From positions 1 through 21,387 of the forward strand of contig CAYRPN010000106.1 of the NCBI GenBank assembly GCA_964426135.1: a DNA stretch of 21,387 nt, in the 5' to 3' direction. This stretch comes from CAYRPN01 sp964426135 (GTDB lineage: Bacteria; Planctomycetota; Phycisphaerae; Phycisphaerales; Phycisphaeraceae). Made by a program: the position numbers and the translations under genes. Of the stretch, positions 6,436 to 14,165 are shown in pieces. Every line of letters begins with the position of its first letter. Positions within the stretch are counted from its first letter, which is position 1. The notes under the pieces are model-generated. The model had not been told where the DNA came from. It searched no databases and was given only the letters and a program-made list of their open reading frames with translations.

Positions 6436-9400
6436 ATGGAATTTCAATTCGACAAGCTGGATTCGTTCACCTGCGGCAAATGCAAGAACGCGGTGCCCCT
6501 GACCGGCGTCGCGCCGCTGACCATGATCGCCTGCCCGCATTGCAAGGCCCAGTTGCGGGTGCCCGCCAAACTCAGCAACCTGCTGCTTCTGGATGTCGTG
6601 GGCACCGGCTCGGCCGGCGTCGTCTACAAGGCGCTGGACCAGACGCTGCACCGGCAGGTCGCGGTGAAAATCCTGCGCCAGGACGAAAGCACCGACGCCC
6701 GCCAGATCGTCGAAGCCACGCTCGCCGAGGCGCGCGCTTTGGCCGCCATCAATCACGCCAATGTCGTGCATGTGCACTCCATCGGCATGCGCCACAACCA
6801 GCCGTACATCGTCATGGAGCTGCTGCTGGGCGGCGGCAAACTCAACGTGATGCTCAAGGAAGGCTGGACCGCCGACGAGAAGCGGGCACTGGAGATCGGC
6901 ATCGATGTGGCGGAGGGGCTCCGCGCCGCCTTCGCCGCCGGACTGCTGCACCGCGACGTCAAACCCGGCAACATCCTCTTCAACGACCAGGGCACCGCCA
7001 AGCTGCTCGATTTCAGCGTGATCCAGGCGTCCAGCGACGGCGAGAAAATGATCGTCGGCACGCCCTATTACATCAGCCCCGAAGGCGCCTTGGGCGAGCC
7101 GCTGGACTTCCGCTCCGACATGTACAGCCTCGGCGCCACGCTGTATCACCTGATCACCGGGCAGCCTGTATTCAATGGCGAATCGCAGAAGGAAATCATC
7201 CGCGCCCGCCTCAAGGCGCCGGCCCCGGACATCCGCCGGCTCAAGCCGAACGTCACCGCGAGCACCGCCGCCGCCATCGCTCGCCTGCTGTCGACGGATC
7301 CGTCGGATCGGCATGACAGTTACGACGAACTGATCCTGGACCTGCGGGAGTGCCTGCGCTCCGCAGCCGAAGCGGAGGTGGACATCGGCGGCATCCGCGG
7401 CCTCGACGAGGCGCTGGCCGTTCCGGCGACCACGCGGCGCCGGACCCCGATGCCGGAGCCCGCCAGGAAGAACAATGCGCCGTTGATCATCGGCGGCGCC
7501 ATCGCGGCCGTGGTCGTCATCGGCGTGATCCTGGCCCTCGTCATGGGCGGCGGAGGCAGCGGCACTGACACCAAGGACAAGTCCGCGCAGCTCAACCCGC
7601 CCAAGTCCGACGACGGCCCCCGACCGCCTGTCACACCGCCGGAAAACAAGGACGCCGCGAAGGACGGCAGCGCCTCCAAGGATGCCGGCGCCAAGGACGG
7701 CTCGCCGACTCCGCCGCCGCCACCGCAACCCACGGCCGAGGAACTGCTCGCCAAGGCGTTTGCGAGTTGGGATCAACACATCGCCGCGGAACTCGCCCAG
7801 CCTGCCTGGGCTCCAGTCACATGGAAAAAGATGGACAGCCTGAACAAGGCGCCCTTTCAACAGCAGGCCGACGGCAGCGTCATCGTTGCCGGCGGCAATC
7901 CGGATTTCGACACTTACACCCTCGAAGCGGAAGTTCCCTTTCCGCTGGAGCGAATCACCGCCATTCGCGTCGAAGCGCTCAGCGATGCGAGCCTGCCCGG
8001 CGGCGGGCCGGGCCGAAGCAGCACGGGCAACTTCGTGCTCACGCAGGTGAAACTGGAAACGATCGACGTCGGCGAGAACAAGCCTCGCCCCGCCGCTTTC
8101 GAACGGGCGGTGGCGGATTATGGGCAGCCGCCCGGCGGAGGCGAAACCTTCGCCGCGGCGAACCTGATCGACGATCAACCGCAGACCGGCTGGGGCGTCG
8201 CGGGCGCGCTGGGCAAGGATCACCATGTCAACCTGTTCGTCAAGCCGCGCACCGCCGGCGCCACGATCGGCCAGACGCGGGCGGCGATCAAACTCGGCGA
8301 GTTCGAAGCCGGCGAGTTTGAGAAGTGGACCGCCACAGGCAATGCCTTCAAGAACCGTCCGATGAAGGACGGCGAAGTGGTGCTGCCCAACCTGAAAGGC
8401 CAGCAGGGGAAGGCGTTTGCTTCTTCCGCCTTCGGCTCGGCCGCCGGCGGCAAGGACGATCAGCGGCATGCCGGTACCGGCACCCTGACCCGCGAGCCAT
8501 TCACCATCGAGCGCGATGCGATCGCCATGCTCATCGCCGGCGGCAATCTGCCCACCGTGCGCGTCGATCTGAAAGTGGCCGGCAAAGTCGTCCGCACCCA
8601 CACCGGCGACAAGTCACACGCCTTCACCCGCAAGCTGTGGGACGTGCGCGAATTCGTCGGACAGGACGCCGTCATCGAAATCGTGGATGAAGAAAAAGCC
8701 GACCGCTGGGGCTACATCCTCGTCGATCAGGTGGAGCAGACGGACGAATCCATCGAGCCGCCTGCGAGCAAGGATCAGCCCGCGCGGCTTCGCGTTTCGC
8801 TGGTGCATGCATCGAAACACAAGCAGCACAACCTCGGCAAGTTCCGCGTGTCCTGGTCGACGCGCAAGGATCCGATGCTGGAGCAGACGCTGCCGGCGAA
8901 CATTCTCGCCATCGCGCAGAAGAAGCCCGCCGACCGCAGCGGCGACGAGGCGAAGGAACTGGCCAAGTTCCACCAAGTGACCGAAGTGGACAAGCAGCAG
9001 TACGTGCCGCCGGTGATCGCCGCACCGCAGCCCCAGCCGCCGCCACAACCGCAGTTGCCGGCGCCGGGGTTCCGGCTCCGGTCGGTGCAGACAGCCGCCG
9101 CCGGCAAACTGGAGTCCCTCGCCCAGGCGCAGCAACTGCTGGCACAGGCGCCGGCCGGCGCTCCATTGATTCACACGTCAGCGACCATCAACTTCATCGA
9201 TCCGGACTCGTTCAAGAAAACCGTCGGCGGCGCTGCCGACGGCGGCCGGTTCCCCGGTTCCGCGCCGTTCCCCTTCAACGCCGGCGGCGATGACAACAAC
9301 TGGGCGATGCAGGCACGCGCTCGCGTCCGAATCCCCGAGGCAGGCCGATGGACCTTCGGCGTCAGCGTCGATGACGGCGCGATTCTGGACATCGGCGGCG

Positions 9401-10755
9401 TCCGGATCATCAACGACACGAACCCCGGCGCGGCACACGACGGCTTCGGCGTGATCGAAGCGCCCGAGCCCGGCTGGTACGACGTCACGCTCGTCTATTT
9501 TGAAGGGTCCGGCGAGAGCGAACTGGAACTCTACGCCGCCAAGGGCACGCACAACGCATTCACAGGCGATTTCAAGCTCGTCGGCGATACGGCAGGCGGC
9601 GGCCTGGAGGCTCGGGTGCCCGACGATTCCCCGTCGATTACCCTGGCCACGAAACAAGTGGCACTGATCGATCCATCCAAAGTCACACCTGCGCCTCAAG
9701 CGCAGCCTCAACCTCAGCCGCAGCCTCCGGCGGCGCCCAAGCTCGATCCGTACCAACCCGTCGCCAAGGGGAAGAGTCGCGATGCGTACCTGAACGACAT
9801 CGACGAAACGTCGCTGATCGTGATCCCGCGCGAGGGCAACTGGCAGTACTGGTACGACGCCAAGGAACCAGCGAGCAACTGGAACGCCGCCGCCTTTGTC
9901 GCCAGCGGCTGGCAACTGGGCGAATCGAGCTTCGGCCACGGCTATCCGAACCTCAAGACAGCCCTGAAAAAAGGCGAGTCCGCCGTGCTGTACGCCCGCG
10001 CGCCGTTCGTCATCGACAACCCCGCCACCATCGGCGCGCTGGCATTGAAACTGCGTTACGACGATGCGATTGTCGTCTACATCAACGGCAAGGAAGGTTA
10101 CCGCAGCAAGAACATGTCCAACACCGGCGCCAAGGGCAAGGTGGGCGTGCCGATGGGCAAATCACTGAAGCCCGAGATCGTGCCGCTGAACGCCGACGCC
10201 GTGAAGGCGCTGGTCAAGGGCGACAAGAACGTGATCGCCATCGAATGTCACAACGAATCGGCGGACGACGCGGATTTCCTGCTCGACGCGGTGCTGATCG
10301 CCGAGCCGGGCTCCGTCGCATCCGCCGGCAAAGAAGTCAAGTCCTTCGGCCCTTGGAAGCCCGCCGATGCCGAACTGACTCAGTTGGACGATTACCTGAT
10401 GGTGAAAGGCAAGGGCGCCGGCGCTCGGCTGGAAGCGCCGAACCTCGGCCACGACTACGACGCGAACAAGGCGATCTACGTTTCCGTCTACATGAAAACC
10501 GCCGCCCGCGGCCGCATGACCATGACCTATGGTTGGAGCCACAACAACAAGGCGTACACCGGCGACGAGTCGAAGGAACTGGCGCCGGGACAATGGGTGA
10601 TCTACACCTTCAGCGTGCGCACGCCGGCACGGATCAACAACATCAAGCTCAACCTGCCCATCGGCAACGGCGAAGCGGCGATCAAGTTCGTGAAGGTGCA
10701 TCCCGAGCGCACACCGCCGAAGAAGGCGGCGGCGGAGTGGATTTTTGAGAAGTAG
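6436..10755 (+). CDS. Hanks-type Ser/Thr protein kinase with giant secreted ectodomain
   Basis: A 1439-residue transmembrane kinase. Residues 13-36 are a zinc ribbon (C13, C16, C33, C36). The kinase domain follows: glycine loop from G56 (GTGSAGVV), K78 in VAVKIL, catalytic D174 in HRDVKPGN, metal-binding D192 and the SPE segment. The DFG motif reads DFS. A Pro-rich stretch leads to one membrane helix at about 350-372, then about 1,060 residues outside. These contain a discoidin/PSD-like region (about 440-610), a sheet domain (about 618-768), a PSD-style segment, a PA14-like domain (about 918-1040) and two galactose-binding-like domains (about 1135-1290 and 1304-1435), joined by Pro/Gln linkers. 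An in-frame TTG lies two codons upstream, but the ATG at 6436 is preferred. The role is probably sensing of extracellular glycans. Kinase identity is secure; the ectodomain names are tentative. Confidence 0.9.
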   Translation: MEFQFDKLDSFTCGKCKNAVPLTGVAPLTMIACPHCKAQLRVPAKLSNLLLLDVVGTGSAGVVYKALDQTLHRQVAVKILRQDESTDARQIVEATLAEARALAAINHANVVHVHSIGMRHNQPYIVMELLLGGGKLNVMLKEGWTADEKRALEIGIDVAEGLRAAFAAGLLHRDVKPGNILFNDQGTAKLLDFSVIQASSDGEKMIVGTPYYISPEGALGEPLDFRSDMYSLGATLYHLITGQPVFNGESQKEIIRARLKAPAPDIRRLKPNVTASTAAAIARLLSTDPSDRHDSYDELILDLRECLRSAAEAEVDIGGIRGLDEALAVPATTRRRTPMPEPARKNNAPLIIGGAIAAVVVIGVILALVMGGGGSGTDTKDKSAQLNPPKSDDGPRPPVTPPENKDAAKDGSASKDAGAKDGSPTPPPPPQPTAEELLAKAFASWDQHIAAELAQPAWAPVTWKKMDSLNKAPFQQQADGSVIVAGGNPDFDTYTLEAEVPFPLERITAIRVEALSDASLPGGGPGRSSTGNFVLTQVKLETIDVGENKPRPAAFERAVADYGQPPGGGETFAAANLIDDQPQTGWGVAGALGKDHHVNLFVKPRTAGATIGQTRAAIKLGEFEAGEFEKWTATGNAFKNRPMKDGEVVLPNLKGQQGKAFASSAFGSAAGGKDDQRHAGTGTLTREPFTIERDAIAMLIAGGNLPTVRVDLKVAGKVVRTHTGDKSHAFTRKLWDVREFVGQDAVIEIVDEEKADRWGYILVDQVEQTDESIEPPASKDQPARLRVSLVHASKHKQHNLGKFRVSWSTRKDPMLEQTLPANILAIAQKKPADRSGDEAKELAKFHQVTEVDKQQYVPPVIAAPQPQPPPQPQLPAPGFRLRSVQTAAAGKLESLAQAQQLLAQAPAGAPLIHTSATINFIDPDSFKKTVGGAADGGRFPGSAPFPFNAGGDDNNWAMQARARVRIPEAGRWTFGVSVDDGAILDIGGVRIINDTNPGAAHDGFGVIEAPEPGWYDVTLVYFEGSGESELELYAAKGTHNAFTGDFKLVGDTAGGGLEARVPDDSPSITLATKQVALIDPSKVTPAPQAQPQPQPQPPAAPKLDPYQPVAKGKSRDAYLNDIDETSLIVIPREGNWQYWYDAKEPASNWNAAAFVASGWQLGESSFGHGYPNLKTALKKGESAVLYARAPFVIDNPATIGALALKLRYDDAIVVYINGKEGYRSKNMSNTGAKGKVGVPMGKSLKPEIVPLNADAVKALVKGDKNVIAIECHNESADDADFLLDAVLIAEPGSVASAGKEVKSFGPWKPADAELTQLDDYLMVKGKGAGARLEAPNLGHDYDANKAIYVSVYMKTAARGRMTMTYGWSHNNKAYTGDESKELAPGQWVIYTFSVRTPARINNIKLNLPIGNGEAAIKFVKVHPERTPPKKAAAEWIFEK

Positions 10756-10802
10756 CGAGGCTTGGTCTTCTGTTGGAAAGATTGCGCGACGTTGAGAGCG
10801 CC

Positions 10803-11591
10803 ATGATGGAACAGGAAAGCCATCCGACCTTCGAGCAGCTCGAAACCCTCGCCTATCTGGAGAACGACCGGTTCTGCGAGAAGTGCGCTTACAACCTGCG
10901 CGGCCAACCCGTTCGCCGCGAACCCGCCACGCAACTGCTCCTGTGCCGCTGCCCCGAGTGCGGCTCGTACGCCCCCGCCAATCATGTGTCGCCGGCGTTG
11001 AACGCCTGGGTTCGCAGGCTCGCCATGCTGCTCTGGGGCGTGTGGCTGATCGTGTGTCTTTACCTGCTCGTCGGCGTGGCCGGCGCGATGGTCGCGTGCA
11101 TGGTCGGCGTGTCGGATGAACTGGAGCATCTTTCGTCACGGCGATACCGGGATTTCTCGATACCGGCCCCAGATGCGCAGGACATGCAGCGGCACGAAAA
11201 AAATCTCGAGTCCAAACGAACGCTGGTGCGAGCGCTCGGACTCGCCGGCATGACCGCCATCGGCCTGGTCGGCGGCATGATCTGGCCGGTACTGTTTCCC
11301 CACTGGCGGCGATGGGGCTGCTTCGTGCTGGCGATCACCTATCCCCTGATCGCCGGGGCCGCGCTTCTGTGCCTGAGCTGGACCGGCGAACTGAAGCCGC
11401 CCGATGACGCCGCCACCGTCTGGACACTGGCGCTGATGCCCGTCCTGGCGATCGCCGGCGGCTTGGTCGGCGCGCTGCTCGGACGACCGACGACACGCCT
11501 GGCGCTTTCCATCCTGCTTACGCCGCGGCCGCGCGCCGCATTCGGTTACCTGTGGATGGTCGATGGCCACAAACCGCCGAGCGCGAAATGA
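10803..11591 (+). CDS. Zinc-ribbon multi-pass membrane protein
   Basis: A 262-residue protein without a known function. The N-terminus holds a zinc ribbon with C25, C28, C50 and C53, in the C..C.YNLRG...C.CPECG pattern that is common in planctomycete membrane proteins. Four to five membrane segments follow: about 66-100 (one or two helices), 150-170, 178-198 and 208-228. It lies 47 bp after the kinase on the same strand, so co-transcription is possible. The frame is open from a TTG at 10773, but the ATG at 10803, which is followed by another ATG, gives a normal-looking start. It converges on the toxin-antitoxin pair with a 33 bp gap in which I see no clear terminator. Confidence 0.7.
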   Translation: MMEQESHPTFEQLETLAYLENDRFCEKCAYNLRGQPVRREPATQLLLCRCPECGSYAPANHVSPALNAWVRRLAMLLWGVWLIVCLYLLVGVAGAMVACMVGVSDELEHLSSRRYRDFSIPAPDAQDMQRHEKNLESKRTLVRALGLAGMTAIGLVGGMIWPVLFPHWRRWGCFVLAITYPLIAGAALLCLSWTGELKPPDDAATVWTLALMPVLAIAGGLVGALLGRPTTRLALSILLTPRPRAAFGYLWMVDGHKPPSAK

Positions 11592-11624
11592 GCGGATGTC
11601 TCACATGCTCCGATCCACCGCCGT

Positions 11625-11972
11625 TCAATTCACATCAACCAGCGCCACGACGATTTTCTTGTGCAGCGCGTGGGCGTAACGCTCCAGGGTGTCAATCGTG
11701 ACGTTCGGGTACTCCTCGCTCTCGAGGCGGGACAACCGGCCCTTGTCGATGCCGCTGCGGCGCGCGATCTCGCCCAGTGAAAGACCCTGCTTCTGCCGCT
11801 CCTCCTGGAGTTGGCGGAATATCTCGCGCAGGCGATCGGCTTCACGTTTGAAGGCGCCGGCCCTGGCTCGCAGCGCGTCGCCTTCCTCGCGGTCAATCTT
11901 CATCGCCAGCGACTTGAGACGCTTGATCTCAGCCGGCGATAGCTTGCGGTTCGATCGGCGGATGTCGCTCAT
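11625..11972 (-). CDS. XRE-family antitoxin or repressor
   Basis: A 115-residue DNA-binding protein. Residues about 10-62 are a charged helical region. Residues about 64-100 form a classic Cro/C1-type helix-turn-helix (LSLGEIARRSGIDKGRLSRL, then NVTIDTLERYAHAL), followed by a short hydrophobic strand (KKIVVALVDVN). The start codon overlaps the stop of the upstream toxin-like gene by four bases (ATGA), indicating translational coupling. In such pairs the repressor neutralises the toxin and represses the shared promoter; the inverted repeat at 12244-12264 is the likely operator. A much longer open frame runs upstream on this strand, but it is out of frame with the toxin gene and is spurious. 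Confidence 0.8.
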   Translation of the reverse strand: MSDIRRSNRKLSPAEIKRLKSLAMKIDREEGDALRARAGAFKREADRLREIFRQLQEERQKQGLSLGEIARRSGIDKGRLSRLESEEYPNVTIDTLERYAHALHKKIVVALVDVN

Positions 11973-12250
11973 GGCTGATTCTCCGCGTCGTAAGCGGTGA
12001 TCGGATAGACCGTCGCCGCGTCGATCCACTCGAACACCACAGCGATGTACCGACCGGCATGGGTGTATCCGAAACGAATCGGACGGCCGCTGGAAACGCT
12101 GACTTCCTCCCGCTGCGGCTCCATCACCACCTGCTCCGCCTCGGCGGGCGTCACATCGTGCAGCGCCAAGTGGGCGACGTTGCCGTCGGGATCGTCCCAT
12201 TCCCAGATGAACTCGATCCAAGGCGTCGGAACGCCTTTGGCGAGTGTTGT
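11969..12250 (-). CDS. BrnT-like toxin, start codon unclear
   Basis: This resembles BrnT-type toxins of the RelE superfamily, ribonucleases that cut mRNA. Recognisable parts are WIEFIWEWDDPDGNVAH, HDVTPAEAEQVV, then SSGRPIRFGYTHAGRYIAVV and a final strand VYPITAYDA. The frame is open from 12250 down to the stop at 11969. The only in-frame standard start is TTG at 12169, which would give 66 residues and drop the first strand, and it has no Shine-Dalgarno sequence. The homologous-looking sequence clearly extends upstream to about 12229 without ATG, GTG or TTG. Either a rare start (such as ATC in WIEF) is used or the gene has lost its start. The coordinates give the open frame. Family naming is tentative. 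Confidence 0.6.
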   Translation of the reverse strand, partial: TTLAKGVPTPWIEFIWEWDDPDGNVAHLALHDVTPAEAEQVVMEPQREEVSVSSGRPIRFGYTHAGRYIAVVFEWIDAATVYPITAYDAENQP

Positions 12251-12264
12251 TTATTTTACAACAC
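12244..12264. promoter_or_regulatory. Operator-like inverted repeat of the toxin-antitoxin pair
   Basis: GTGTTGT, seven A/T bases, then ACAACAC: a perfect 7 bp inverted repeat, 21 bp in all. It covers the -10 box of the toxin-antitoxin promoter, which suits autorepression by the XRE protein. Confidence 0.65.
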
Positions 12265-12281
12265 CGCCCTGTGAAAGTCAA
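12253..12281 (-). promoter_or_regulatory. Sigma70-type promoter of the toxin-antitoxin pair
   Basis: On the minus strand TTGACT (12281-12276) and TAAAAT (12258-12253) are separated by exactly 17 bases. Each box differs from consensus at one position. Transcription would begin near 12246, inside the toxin reading frame's open stretch, leaving almost no leader. Confidence 0.7.
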
Positions 12282-12306
12282 CGAATCCGCATCGGCTCGC
12301 GGTGGC

Positions 12307-12486
12307 GGGTCTGCCAATATTTCCGGGGGCGGCACTCCGGCCCCCTCTCCCTCTCGGGGAGAGGGCTGGGGTGAGGGTCGGGACGCACAAGTTTGCAATC
12401 GCCACCGTCGCGTGACGGATGCCGCAACCATCTGTTCGTCCTGACCCTCACCCGGCCTCGAAGACTCGGCCACCCTCTCCCTGGAA
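12307..12486 (-). repeat. Dispersed palindromic element, left flank of the IS
   Basis: An inverted copy of the CCCTCTCCC family. Its outer end GGGTCTGCCAATATTTCCGG is intact. The right hairpin, long stem and core match the copy at 6112-6337. The element stops in the loop of its other hairpin (CCCTCTCCCTGGAA), exactly where the insertion sequence starts, so the far outer end is missing. Confidence 0.85.
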
Positions 12487-13860
12487 GCATTGGTATCTAC
12501 ACATTCCCCCGGCTCAAGAACATCGGTAGTGTCTGCTCGGCCAGGCGCTGGATGGCGCGCAGGTCGCCGCCGTGGCTGGCCAGCAGGTCCAGCATGGGCA
12601 GCAGCACGAACAGCCCCGCCAGCAGAGCGCTGGCGGTGACGGGCTGCGAGCGTTTCATTTGTCGGCCGCTGAGCCGCACCAGCAACTGCTTCATTTTCCG
12701 GGCCGGCTCGTTCGTCTGCCGGTCCAGTTGCCACACCGTCACGCACGCCATCGCCGCCACCAGCAGGCGTCGCGCGATGGCTGCCCCGGTGGTCTGTTGC
12801 CAATGCTCCATCTGCTGGCCGGCGCTCTTGAGGAGTTTGAAGAAGCTCTCGATCCGCCAGCGCCAGTAGTACCACCGCGCGATCGTCGCCGCGTCGGCAT
12901 CGGCCTGGTCCACGTTGGTCAGCAGCATCCACGTCGCCACGGTCTTGCCCCGCGCGTCGCGCACCTGCGCCGCGATCAGCCGCAGCGTCAGCGGCGGCCC
13001 AGCCACTTCGCGCGTCGTCCCGTCCCTGTTCTTCTTCTTCTTCGCAGGCCGGTGCAGCGTCACCGTCGTTTCCGCCACGAACTGCTTCATGGTCCTGCCT
13101 TTGAACTCCACCTCGCGCGACTCGGCAAACGACGACGACGCGTTCAACGCATGCACCACCGCCGACAACAACATCTCACGACCTTGCCACAGCACCCGAC
13201 GGTCATCGCCTCGCACCAGATAGCGATGGCCGGCCCGGTCCCAGCGCCGCAGGTGATCCACCGAGTCCGCTTCACGGTCGATCACATGCACCGGTTTCGC
13301 CGGCAGGCCCCACGAGCGCGACGCCTCCATCGTCGGCAACACCTGCTCCAGATGAGGGTCGTCAAGTCCGGACGCAGCGCCCGTACTCAGCACAGCCTCC
13401 GCGGTTTTCAGCTGCATCTGCATCGGCGCCAGCGGCGTGCCGTCATCGCCGCTGACTAGGAGCGCCGTGGCCAATTCGTAGCCGATGTCGGCCTCGTGCG
13501 TCAGGGCGCGGGTGTCGCGTTTGGAGGTGTGCGAGGCGTAGTCGATCTTGCTCCAGTCATGAATCAGCAGCGTCGCGGCGCAGCCAGCGGCGCCCCGCGC
13601 GCCCGCCTGCCGCAGCGGCTGCGCCAGCGCCTACAGCGTCACCCGCTCATTGTTGAAGAACCGCCACGCCGCCTGCGTCACCGCCAGCGCCGATGTGCTG
13701 TCATGCACCGCCGTAGGACCCGCCGCAACTGTGGTGGCCGTGTGCATGTGGGACTTCACAAGAGTCTGATACCGAACGCGAAGCCGCTCATCCGTGAGCG
13801 GAACGATGATGTCATCCATGGTAATCCACAACGTCGGTCATGATGTGTAGATACCAATGC
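12487..13860 (-). mobile_element. IS4-family insertion sequence
   Basis: A 1374 bp element with perfect 18 bp terminal inverted repeats (GCATTGGTATCTACACAT at 12487-12504 and its complement at 13843-13860). It carries one transposase gene on the minus strand, whose stop codon lies within the left repeat. I see no direct target duplication next to the ends. Both ends abut copies of the same dispersed palindrome, facing outward. Confidence 0.85.
12497..13819 (-). pseudogene. IS4-family transposase broken by an amber codon
   Basis: A DDE transposase of about 440 codons in one frame, interrupted by a single TAG at 13633-13631 after about 62 codons. The N-terminal part (MDDIIVPLTDERL... AAWRFFNNERVTL) is typical. 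The first catalytic Asp (in LLIHDWSKIDY) lies just after the stop. The second is in VIDREADSVDH. The third, Glu, is in the IS4 signature Y-x2-R-x3-E-x6-K (YYWRWRIESFFKLLK). A TTG at 13474 could start a 325-residue fragment, but it would lack the first Asp. No frameshift is seen, so the change looks recent. The element may still move if a related transposase acts in trans or the amber codon is read through. Confidence 0.85.
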
Positions 13861-14047
13861 TCCCGGGGAGAGGGTGGCCGAGTCCCCGGGGGACGAGGCC
13901 GGGTGAGGGTCGGGACGAACAGACTGTTGCGGCATCCGTCACGCGATGGTGGCGATTGCAATCTTGTGCGTCCCGACCCTCACCGCAGCCCTCTCCCTAG
14001 AAGGGAGAGGGGGCCGGAATGCCGCCTCCGGAAATACTGGCAGACCC
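13861..14047 (+). repeat. Dispersed palindromic element, right flank of the IS
   Basis: A plus-strand copy of the CCCTCTCCC family, starting in the hairpin loop next to the IS end (TCCCGGGGAGAGGG). It runs through the long stem (GTGAGGGTCGGGACG and partner) and the right hairpin to an intact outer end, CCGGAAATACTGGCAGACCC. Its core is nearly identical to the copies at 6112 and 21207. With 14048-14165 it accounts for the gap before the next gene. A TATACT at 14096-14101 there could be a -10 box. Confidence 0.85.
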
Positions 14048-14165
14048 GGCGCAACCCACGCACTCGCGGCTCTTTCGTCGCCGGATGCCAGTCGATATAC
14101 TTCATATCAAATTCGGCATTCTTGTTTGCTGCGTCAATGCTCTCATCGTTCCGGAGTTGCAAGGC

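Noticed and set aside
6385..8601. A 738-residue open frame antisense to the kinase
   Set aside because: It mirrors the codon pattern of a high-GC kinase gene on the other strand. It has no recognisable motif and is rich in Arg, Gly and Ala as expected of a shadow frame.
11625..12932. A 435-residue open frame on the minus strand ending in the XRE antitoxin
   Set aside because: It runs through the toxin gene in another frame, through a palindromic repeat and into the IS. Only its last 115 residues look like protein, and these have their own ATG overlapping the toxin stop.
12569..13459. A 295-residue plus-strand frame across the transposase
   Set aside because: The transposase signature and catalytic residues are on the minus strand. 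The plus-strand frame is His/Arg/Gln-rich shadow sequence.
13840..14165. Extension of the zinc-ribbon membrane protein upstream to 14019, or a separate small gene
   Set aside because: The sequence up to 14047 is the dispersed repeat, and the likely ribosome site and family-like start are at 14153-14166.
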